Positions 55,229-64,000 of a stretch of DNA of 64,000 nucleotides are shown here, piece by piece. The DNA is from Vicia villosa (Eukaryota > Streptophyta > Magnoliopsida > Fabales > Fabaceae): assembly GCF_029867415.1 (NCBI RefSeq), contig NC_081183.1, forward strand, positions 61,950,336 through 62,014,335. Direction: 5' to 3'. Made by a program: the position numbers and the translations under genes. Below the pieces are notes generated by a model, which searched no databases, had not been told where the DNA came from, and worked only from the letters and a program-made list of their open reading frames with translations. Within the stretch, counting starts at the first letter, position 1. Every line of letters begins with the position of its first letter.

Positions 55229-56080
55229 TGTTGCTAGACCTGTTGCTGGTCCATCCTTAGTGAGTCGATCCTAGCCTGCGTTTGTTTGTTTATTTACTGG
55301 GTGTTTATTTGCTTTATGTCTATATCTTGTATATATGTTTGCATGTTTATTTTCTGCTTACATATCATGTTTATTTCTGTTTGCACATCATGCATATGGA
55401 TTATATTCTGTGTTCCTTGGGGTCTTCTGTTCTGTTTTGCAGGTGGGGGGTTTGTATGAGGTAAAAGGCCCACTACCCAGGCCAGTGACACATAGGATTA
55501 GCGTGGATGCTCATGTTGACTCCCGTGGCCCTTGCTACGATCGAGTTCAACATGGGGTACCACAACTGGGCGAGGTTCTTTCATGGAACACTGTGTCTGG
55601 CACCCTTGCTGCCACAAACACTTTGTACCCCATGGGAACCGTAGACCCTAGTGACCATTAGGGACCTCTTGTCCGTGTCTAGACTACATACCCGTGAGAT
55701 TGGGGTGGGACAGGAAACTTGACCTTCATCACACCCGGATTTCTGCCATTCAATAAAAGGCGTCGAACCTTTGATCCTGGGACATTTGACTTATACAAAA
55801 GTTCTACATTAGTTATCTGTCAACGTCGAACCTCTGAATCTGGAGGTTTGACCTTATTTGACTTATGCAAGGGTTATCTATCAGAATCAACGTCGAACCT
55901 CTGAATCTGGAGGGTTCGACCACCTTTGACTTATGCACAAGCTGTTTATCCAGAAAGCAACGTCGAACCTCTGAATCTGGAGGATTCGACCATATCTTAT
56001 TGACCATGAGAAGCTGTTATCCAAGAGGCCTTGATCCTGATTTATGATACATTTGCATCTTCATTAACATTTTTGCATTC
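55229..56080 (+). other. Leader of the Ogre-like element with hairpin repeats
   Basis: Non-coding leader between primer site and gag. At 55761, 55824, 55891 and 55961 it holds four copies of a repeat starting CGTCGAACCT. In the third copy GTCGAACC and GGTTCGAC form an 8-bp inverted repeat around TCTGAATCTGGAG. The last two copies are 70 bases apart. Such stem-loops just upstream of gag could serve RNA packaging or dimer formation, which is inference. Confidence 0.78.
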
Positions 56081-57829
56081 ATGCATGTGCATCCATGGTT
56101 ACCAAGACTCTTACCACTCTTCCTCTCCATCAGATCAGTCAAGACGATTCCTCCACACCGATATCTGACAAGAGCTCACAGAAGAAGAATCATGGAGAAC
56201 TACGAACAAGATCAAGCTGCCATTAGAGAAGAGATGGACCAAATGAAAGGCAAGGTTGATGCTATTTTGGAAGCTATCCAAGCTTTAAGGGCTGAAAGAG
56301 TTCCTGTTGCGCAAGAGATTCCTGTTGTTGTTAATCAAGCTGCTGCTAGTCAACCTGATGTCATTCCACCTTCTTCTACTCCACTTGAGTTCCAAGCAAG
56401 GACTAATGCTACTCTTGGGATGCCATTCAACTTTATGACCGCTGGTACCCTTGGAGCTCCGAACCAAGGAGGGACTATACCCGTGACTTCTGGAGTGCCA
56501 ACTATGACTGGGTCGGTTTTCCCATTCCCTACTCCACCTTCTCAAACAGAGATTCCTATTCCTGCTTTCTGTGGTACTCAGTTTGCTAATCCAGAAATGC
56601 ATCCAATACCAACTGCTGAAAGAGCTCAACCTGTTGAGAAATCTGCTGAGAAGTACAAAATCCTTGAGGAAAGAATTCGAGCCATTGAAGGATTTACTGC
56701 CTATGGGATGGATGCTGAGGATATGTGTCTAGTTCCTAATCTGGTTGTCCCTCCTAAGTTCAAGACTCCCGACTTCCAGAAGTACAAGGGTTTGAGCTGT
56801 CCGAAGAGCCATATCATCATGTATTGTCGTAAGATGGCTTCTCACATCCACAACGACTCATTGCTCATTCACTGCTTCCAAGATAGCTTATCTGGGGCAT
56901 CTCTGAACTGGTATATGAATCTGGAGCGTAATAGAATCCGATCTTGGAAGGATTTGTCTGATGCTTTCCTCAAGCAATATCAGTATAACATTGACATGGC
57001 ACCGACTAGGTTGCAACTTCAAAATCAAGTGCAAAGGACCAATGAGACATTCAAAGAGTATGCTCAAAGGTGGAGAGAAATGGCTGCTCAAGTGAATCCA
57101 CCACTTTCTGAATCCGAACTGGTTGACATGTTCATGAACACTCTTCAAGGACATTACTATGAGAGAATGGTTGGTAGTGTTTCTTCTGGTTTCTCCGATC
57201 TGGTCCGGATTGGTGAAAGAATTGAGAATGGCTTGAAAATTGGTAAGATCCAGAATCCCGCCAATGCTACTGCTGCTAATCCATATGGGTACAAAAAACC
57301 TCAAGGTAATTTCATCAAAAAGAAAGAAGGTGAGACTAGCGCCGCCTATGCTCAAGATCAAGCTCCTTGCTATCAAGTGGCCGCCACCGCCCCTCAAGCT
57401 TATGTGGCACCTGTTGGTCAACAACCTTGGGTCCCTTATCAACAATATGTCCAACAACAACAACAAGGTTTCCAACAACGAGGTTATCAGCAGAGACAAG
57501 GTCAACAGAGGCAGAATAGGCCTAAAAGGGTGTATGATCGTGTACCGATGACTTATAGCCAACTTCTCGCCGCTTTACTTGATCAAAAACTGATTCAATT
57601 AGCTGAAGCGAGGCCTCCTCCTGACCCTCTCCCTCCAAATTACAAGGTTAATGCCAAGTGTGAATTCCACTCTGGAGGATCTGGTCACACCACTGAAGAG
57701 TGCAGAGTTCTCAAAGACAAGGTTCAGGATCTGCTTGATGCAAAGGAGATTACATTCACACCTGTGGCACCTAATGTGGTCAATAATCCCATGCCACCTC
57801 ACAATGGAGCTTCCACCAGTGGACCGTGA
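56081..57829 (+). CDS. gag: Gag of the Ogre-like element, intact
   Basis: A single frame of 582 codons. The start could be 56081 or the Met at 56192 (MENYEQDQAAIREEMDQMK); the preceding residues RYLTRAHRRR match those before the Gag Met of the minus-strand Ogre, so the longer form is preferred. An N-terminal coiled-coil-like part is followed by the Tat/Ogre Gag core (PDFQKYKGLSCPKSHIIMYC, LIHCFQDSLSGASLNWYM, YNIDMAPTRLQLQNQ). A Gln-rich stretch lies at about 455-485, then PMTYSQLLAALL, and a CX2HX5HX4C finger (residues 527-541). The frame stops soon after the finger (GASTSGP) where protease normally follows. The product would package RNA. Confidence 0.9.
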   Translation: MHVHPWLPRLLPLFLSIRSVKTIPPHRYLTRAHRRRIMENYEQDQAAIREEMDQMKGKVDAILEAIQALRAERVPVAQEIPVVVNQAAASQPDVIPPSSTPLEFQARTNATLGMPFNFMTAGTLGAPNQGGTIPVTSGVPTMTGSVFPFPTPPSQTEIPIPAFCGTQFANPEMHPIPTAERAQPVEKSAEKYKILEERIRAIEGFTAYGMDAEDMCLVPNLVVPPKFKTPDFQKYKGLSCPKSHIIMYCRKMASHIHNDSLLIHCFQDSLSGASLNWYMNLERNRIRSWKDLSDAFLKQYQYNIDMAPTRLQLQNQVQRTNETFKEYAQRWREMAAQVNPPLSESELVDMFMNTLQGHYYERMVGSVSSGFSDLVRIGERIENGLKIGKIQNPANATAANPYGYKKPQGNFIKKKEGETSAAYAQDQAPCYQVAATAPQAYVAPVGQQPWVPYQQYVQQQQQGFQQRGYQQRQGQQRQNRPKRVYDRVPMTYSQLLAALLDQKLIQLAEARPPPDPLPPNYKVNAKCEFHSGGSGHTTEECRVLKDKVQDLLDAKEITFTPVAPNVVNNPMPPHNGASTSGP

Positions 57830-59835
57830 AGACTTTATGTTTGTCAGAGAACATTTCATTTGCATTAGAATAAGGCCAAGCTTGCCATTGTATAGATTTC
57901 TTTAGTATTTTCAATTGTATTACTTTTGTTGTTATCAAGTACTTCTCATTGTAAGAAACTCATTTTGTTTGAATAAATAAAAATAATGTAATATACATGT
58001 TTTTCTCAAATCATTTCATCTTTGTCATTATGATTCATTGATACTTCACTCGTTTGTCTTAAGCAACTAAAAAAGGAGAATGATGAAAATCAAAAACACA
58101 TGAATCACTGACTGTATGCTTTTGGAACAAGATCCTGCTGACGATGTACAGGCATTATTTCAATTCCTAAACACCGGAGTTATAAGGGAGTGAAACCTTC
58201 GTCAACCCCTTTGAGCCTATGGAGTAGTAGTTTCTTTTCAAAAAAAATTCAAATCCCTCAATATTAACCAGGGGAAGGGTAGTCTTCAGTTAGTACGACC
58301 GAGCATTCAACTTTCAGGTATTCCATCAGAGGATCGATCATATTTCATCTCTCACAACAAAGAGGAAGAGCACAATCCACAATGGATGTCCTCATTCACT
58401 AAGAAGAAGGCAGTCACAACCTTTTCAAGTCAATCACAAAGTCATACAACTTGTTCCCGAACGAGACAAAAAAAATGAAAAGAAAATCATGAATTATCAA
58501 AAAGAAACAATAGCCCGCTAAGTCGAAAGAAAAGTCAAAAAGAGAAAAAGAGCTTTTAAGCAAATGACTTAGGCAAAATTAGGGCATATCCCACTGGACA
58601 ACGAAAACCAAATCAAGAGAAACTTCTTGTCCAGGCAAAAGTTAGGGAAAGCAAAAGGCAAATGTAAAAGAAAAATCCTCCGAGGGACAAGTTGTTGTGA
58701 CCATCAACAAAAACACCAAAGGGTGACTGCCACCTCCATCAAAGCCATAAAGGATCTTCATCCATTACAATCCTTCCTGAAAGGGGAACACTCGTGTCAA
58801 ACTAGCTGAACATAGGACTGGAGAACATCACGAAGAAGGGGTGGGTTAAGTAGAACTTGAGCCTTTATCCTTTGTTTCTCAAACCGTGAACCCGGCCACG
58901 TTACAACCCTCAAAAGTCCTAATTGAAGTAGGGTTCGTTCCGAAAGCATACAAACTGTAAAATCATGTCAAACTGACTCCTAATGTTGCTGTGTCACTTG
59001 TGTTAGTATCAATACAACATTTTGACAAATAAAATCTTTTCTTTGAGATTAACATGTGCATTGCATTCTCATTATCCTTTTCAAAACAGAATTGTCTCCA
59101 ATCTGAAAGCAAGTACTTGATACCAAGGAAAGTTCAACATTGAAACTCCATCGAGTAATCTTACAAAGGCAAAGGTTGGTCATCTGCAAAGCAAATATCT
59201 GAAGCATCCATTTGGTGGAATAGTTCCTTTCAATCTGGGGCACTCACTCCATGATCAACACTGGGGCAGACCATTGCAATCTCCATCATTCAAGCACTAT
59301 CAAAAGTTATATCTCAAAAGATCACGCAAGCTGGGGCAAGATAGAAACAAGTCGTTTCTTCATCTTCAAGCAAGTGTCAGATGTGTGTCGAGGAGTCAAG
59401 CCAAACATCTCACCCTCAGGAGTCCTGTACTTCAGGCTATGACCTTTCCATAAAGGCATTCCCCATCCACTCCTTATATCCTGGAAGCAATCATTCCATT
59501 CATCATTATACATCACGCATATCATTGCATTCTCATTGGCATATCTCCCTCAATAATCCAATCATCAACAAAGCTGGGGCATCCACCCTATCTTGAATTA
59601 AGCAGAGTTCAGAACTCCACCTAATCTATTCCCCACAAAGCAGAAACCCTAATCAATCAGTATACTGCATATAGAATTCATTGCATTGCATCTCCAGAAG
59701 TACATAAAACAAATCAAATATTGCATGTGAAGCATAAGCCAAGTTATTCATCAGATGGGTTCCCTACACAACATTCCACTGGATCACTCAGAGTTACCAT
59801 TGTGGTGTCATTTCCCATAGTCAATCATGTTCATC
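57830..59835 (+). other. Non-coding region in place of pol in the Ogre-like element
   Basis: About 2 kb with no protease, RT or integrase similarity. It holds four copies of CTGGGGCA (59236, 59263, 59330 and 59573), preceded by A/T-rich sequence, and AT-rich stretches. Small frames such as 58627-58809 and 59381-59596 have no recognisable content. Confidence 0.7.
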
Positions 59836-60640
59836 TTTTTCAACCCAGAGTTGATGTTTTTGTGTTCAACCCGGAGTTGACTTTCCTCTCATCTTTTAAC
59901 CCCGAGTTAATTATCTCTTTCCCACTCAACCCAGAGTTGACGGTTTTCTTTTGTTTTTTCCACTCAACCCAGAGTTGATGGTTATCTTTTATTCAACCCA
60001 GAGTTGATCCTTTTCCCACTCAACCCAGAGTTGACGGTTATCTGTTCTCTTTCCCACTCAACCCAGAGTTGACGGTTTTCTTTTGTTTTTTCCACTCAAC
60101 CCAGAGTTGATGGTTATCTTTTATTCAACCCAGAGTTGATCCTTTTCCCACTCAACCCAGAGTTGACGATTACCCTTTTATTCAATCCAGAATTGACTCT
60201 TCCTTTCCCACTCAACCCAGAGTTGATGGTTATCCCTTATTCAATCCAGAATTGATTCCTTTCCCTCTCAACCCAGAGTTGATGGTTATCCCTAGTTCAA
60301 TCCAGAATTGACTCCTCCTTTCCCGCTCAATCCAGAATTGACGGTTATCTCTTATTCAACCCAGAGTTGATCCTTTTCTTTTCCCATTCAACCCAGAGTT
60401 GACGGTTATCTCTTGCTTTCTTTCCGACTCAACCCAGAGTTGACGTATATCTTTTGTCCTTTCTCACTCAACCCAGAGTTGATAGTTATTTCTGATTGTT
60501 CATCTTCCCTCTTATCCAACCCAGAGTTGACCTCCCCTTTATTCTTCAATCCAGAGTCGACCCACTATTCTTCTTCAACCCAGAGTTGAGTTCTATTTCA
60601 TTTCTAACCCAGAGTTAATTTGTTCAATCCAGAGTTGATA
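59836..60640 (+). repeat. Hairpin mini-satellite TCAACCCAGAGTTGA in the 3' UTR
   Basis: About 26 copies of a 15-base inverted repeat, spaced irregularly (about 25-45 bases) by pyrimidine-rich linkers. The main form is TCAAC-CCAGA-GTTGA. Four copies read TCAAT-CCAGA-ATTGA and one TTAAC-CCCGA-GTTAA: both arms change together, so all these stay palindromic. A few (near 60520, 60546, 60602, 60620) are imperfect. A block of four units at 59921 is repeated 132 bases later at 60053. Confidence 0.92.
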
Positions 60641-60788
60641 CACTTTTCCTCAGTGGAGTTGACACCATTTCTTCCCCAGTGGATCTTATCTCTCATAAGG
60701 CAAATTTTCAGGTTCTCTTGGTATTTAATCTTCTTCCACCTTGAATGCTCGAAAGACTAGCGCCAATCTCACCTTCAGGTTTAAGACG

Positions 60789-60804
60789 ATTAAATAGGGG
60801 CAGC
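60789..60804 (+). other. Polypurine tract of the Ogre-like element
   Basis: ATTAAATAGGGGCAGC directly precedes the 3' LTR start TGTTGCACCCC. It is shorter and less purine-rich than those of the other elements here. Confidence 0.7.
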
Positions 60805-63800
60805 TGTTGCACCCCAAAATTTGCCCATCTATTTTATTTCTAACTAGCTTATGTTTCTCATATCATCTGCATTTTACGTCATAATAACTCACATTCGTTA
60901 ACTAATAAATCTGACATGAGATCAAGTGTTTCTAGTGTTATTTATGGTTCTGAGTATCCTACTTCAAATAAGTCTGTTTCAACTGGTTCTTTTGTACGCA
61001 CTGAAATTTATATTAGGTGGATTCATTATGATCAAGGCATGATTAGTCTTCAAAGGTATTTTCTAATTGAAGAAAAAAAAAAAGAAAACAAGTTGGTGAT
61101 AATGGCGGCAATTGGAGTAGTTAAATTAAATGTTGCATAGAGTTGATGCTAGTGGAGGTCATTCAAGACTTTGTTTAAACCCATAAAGGTGTGAAGGTCT
61201 CGGTTGGGTTTTTTTCAGTATACAAAGTATCATGGTTTCAAAGCATCCATTCAAATGTTTCAGGTCCTTTTGCTTAAGGCCATTTTCAAAGCGTGATGTA
61301 ATACAAGGTCATCGTGATTTATTCGAGTTTCGTCTACTGAATATTAAAAGAGTTCATTTAGAGTCACTCCATCACATTACAAGCTTCATCCACCTCAAAA
61401 GATTAAACAAAATACCAATACATGTTCATACAATGCCATTTCATCCAAACATAGTCCAAGTCATATTACACAAAAAATACACATCTAGAAATCTAAATAT
61501 CATGCTACTACATTGCTTCTATACATGAGATCCTTTGTTCCTAAATCTTCAATCATCTCCTTCGATTATCTTCCATTATCCACACCTTTTGCTGTCATCT
61601 TCCATTATTCTCCACCACGTCTTCATACTTCCATAAGCTCCTCAAAATCTTCAAGCATTCTTAATCTTCAAGGCCTCCACATCTATGTTATGCAACCAAA
61701 ACCTGCATAAACAAAACAATTTAATTAACCCTGCACTTGGATAACTGAATTTCAAATCACATGATTATCACCATACAGCAAATGTACCTGCTCATCAAAT
61801 CATAGCAACTAGCCTTGAGACATTGTGACCAACTTTCAGTTCTTATTTAACCACCACAAACTAACAGCATAACTATTTTTCTAACCATAAATAACAGAAA
61901 CCTACTAACTAACTGTTTTTCTAACTTATCCCAACCACCAGGTAACAACCTTTCAAACCACATACTAACCTCATAACTAACTTCATTCTGTTATAACCAA
62001 AACAAAACCATAACAGATTATATTCTCTATCCACATAACAGCCCTAACAGATTTTTAAGCTCCAATCCCTATAACTATCCAACAGAAACTTCCTAACTAT
62101 TAACCACCTTATAACAGAAATATAACCGCCTCAGACCAATAACAAACTTTCAACTGATTCCCTATAACTAACCTAACAACCTAACAGAAAGCTAACAAAC
62201 TTCTAACCAATTCAGTTATAAACCTCTAACAGATTTTCAGAAGAAAAGAAACAGAATTGAAGAAGAGCAAGAAGGGACTTATCTATATATACCCGAGTCT
62301 TCACTTCCCTGGGTCTCTCTCCATTTTTCCAGATTTCCACTCCTCCAGAACCGAATCCTTCACAACTCTGCCTCATACTCCATGAATCCTCTTCATCAGT
62401 CATCTTCAATTCTCTCACTCTCTGAACTTTGCGATACCATCTTCAATCTTTCTCAGCTTCCATGTCAATAATTCTGCAACCTCTCAGCATCTCATACCTT
62501 CTTCATCTTCGAGGCCTTCTTCCATTCAAGCACAACATCAACAAGTATCAATAATCTTCAATCTTCAGTCACGCTTCGACGTCATCATCGTCTTCAACTG
62601 AACAACAACATCACGCAATCAACAAGATTCAGAATCGCAAATCAAAAAGCGAAAAAAAGAAGAAAGCGGAGAAGAAGAGCAAAGAATTGAAGAAACAATG
62701 GATGCTTAATATTATCTCACCTCTGGTTTTCCTCAACAATCATCTTCGGCTCACATCCAGGTAAGTCTTCGAATCGCTATTTCCATCATTCATCCCCTTC
62801 TGCGCCTTCGTTGATGTTACATGGTAGCTTGATGGCTTCTGATTATTTCCCCCATGATCTCGCTCCATGATTCGCATCCATTAGCGTTTAATTTCGTTTA
62901 TGCTTAGATCTAGGTTAAAACGAGATGAAATTGAGGGAGAACGAGAGCGGATTCGAAATTAGTGGAAAGATGCGAGTGAGGCCATGCAGAGTTTTGTGTT
63001 GGGAGGCTTCTCCGCCATGGCCGTCGCCGAGAGGCGATTTCCGGCCGCCGTTCGCAAGAAGAGCGAGAACGAGAGAGAGTCTGGGAGAGGGGATGGGGAA
63101 CGTCACACTTAAGAAAACCTAATTCCCAATTCCATTTGTTCTTTTATTATTTTTATTTGATAAAAAATTGTTAATTGAAATAATAAATCAATTTGAATCT
63201 GAGTAAAAAACTATTGGGCCCAGCGAATTGCTAGCACACCACCCCTTGGCCCGGTGCACCATTTTTTGACTGAAACTGTGACAAAAAACCCCTTTGGGCT
63301 GGGCCCTACGCATTGATCACTATTTGCACCATAAAATCAATTAACACCCCCCTGTTTACTTTTGTTTTAATTAATAGATTTAGGTTTAATTAGATTTTTC
63401 TCCTATTTCTTTTAAGCAATAACATGCCAATTTTTTCTCCTATATTTTTAGACTTCAACACTGATTTTTCACATAAAAATAGTAGTTTTAGGCTATTTTG
63501 TTTTAGTCTTTTACATGACTTGTAACTCAATTTCTCTCATAAAATTCAATATAAAAAAATAGTAGTATTTTTAATTCATTTTGTACTATGTTTTTGACTT
63601 GTTACTATATGCTTGTATGCCAATTTTTGCACCATTGTATTACTCACTATTGACTTATAATCGTGACTTTACTTCCATGTTTCTTTAATTCCTAACCTTT
63701 AGGTAGAAACCATGATAACATTAGGATCTAGAAATTCCCTTCATACTTAGGCTAGTTTCTTTTCCTTTTCAACTTTAAAACATCTAATAAATATCAAAAT

Positions 63801-64000
63801 AAAATCCCCTTAAAAAATACAAAGAAAACACTTAATAAAACATTAATAAAAAAGTGAAAATCCTTAAAAAGGGAATGGAAGCTTGAACGTCCCTTGCTTT
63901 AGGGAACGTTCGAGTGCTTGGATCTCCCTTGCTTTAGGGTTCCATTCAGGCGTAAGTTCCCAACTTCTAAAAAACACAAACCAAAGAGCAACTCGAGTCT
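60805..64000 (+). mobile_element. 3' LTR of the Ogre-like element, cut by the window
   Basis: Matches the 5' LTR at an offset of 9353, changing to 9340 after a 13-base gap near 63481. By eye it differs at three bases (near 61231, 62432 and 63878). About 560 bases of the LTR lie beyond the window. Confidence 0.92.

Larger units (their letters stand above)
51452..64000 (+). mobile_element. Gag-only Ogre-like element, runs off the window
   Basis: 5' LTR 51452-55208, tRNA-Arg primer site, leader with hairpin repeats, one gag ORF (56081-57829), a long non-coding region ending in a tandem hairpin array, polypurine tract, and a 3' LTR starting at 60805. There is no protease, RT or integrase. The LTR pair differs, by eye, at three bases and one 13-base indel over about 3.2 kb, so insertion is very recent. 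The candidate left target site is CTTGT (51447-51451); the right end lies outside the window. Confidence 0.9.

Noticed and set aside
56888..57562. 224-codon antisense frame
   Set aside because: It is the shadow of the intact Gag frame on the opposite strand.

Overview
The window is plant intergenic DNA made almost wholly of nested LTR retrotransposons and one satellite. I see no host gene, tRNA, rRNA, organelle insert or CRISPR array. Ogre-type Ty3/gypsy elements with LTRs of several kb and tRNA-Arg primer sites, a SIRE/Maximus-type Ty1/copia element, Tekay-type chromovirus LTRs and an Athila-type tRNA-Asp primer site together suggest a large-genome legume, most likely tribe Fabeae (pea, vetch, faba bean, lentil, Lathyrus). 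The species is inference.

Layout, left to right. (1) 1-1627: 5' part of a Tekay-like LTR on the minus strand. (2) 1628-2206: a piece of a 70-bp satellite. (3) 2207-14518: a plus-strand Tekay-like element with a left-truncated 5' LTR, decayed gag-pol remnants, and a 3' LTR that holds a nested solo LTR (7934-11251, TSD TTTAT) and a 1.63-kb tandem duplication made by unequal recombination between the two LTRs. (4) 14519-30059: a minus-strand Ogre with a 5.16-kb 5' LTR, PBS, ORF1, gag-pro with many stops and frameshifts, a putative intron, and an open 1.1-kb-codon RT-RNaseH-integrase frame cut at its C-terminus by the Tekay element. (5) 30060-34248: about 60 units of the same satellite. (6) 34249-50526: a minus-strand, pol-less Athila-like element present as LTR-internal-LTR-internal-LTR; its first LTR is split by (7) 34951-43782, a complete SIRE-like element (TSD ACAAG) that has an intact gag and an 819-codon second ORF but lacks nearly all of pol. 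(8) 50527-51451: a fragment of a second Ogre protease region, minus strand. (9) 51452-64000: a plus-strand Ogre-like element with near-identical LTRs that codes only for Gag and runs off the window.

How the parts work together: three of the elements (Tekay-like, SIRE-like, Ogre-like) lack a working pol yet have LTR pairs that differ at few positions by eye, and the Athila-like one also lacks pol. This fits non-autonomous families moved by enzymes supplied in trans. The most striking structural signal is a set of short dyad-symmetric mini-repeats inside LTRs, leaders and 3' UTRs of unrelated elements. In two of them (59836-60640 and 25588-25795) variant copies change both arms together, so that the pairing is kept.
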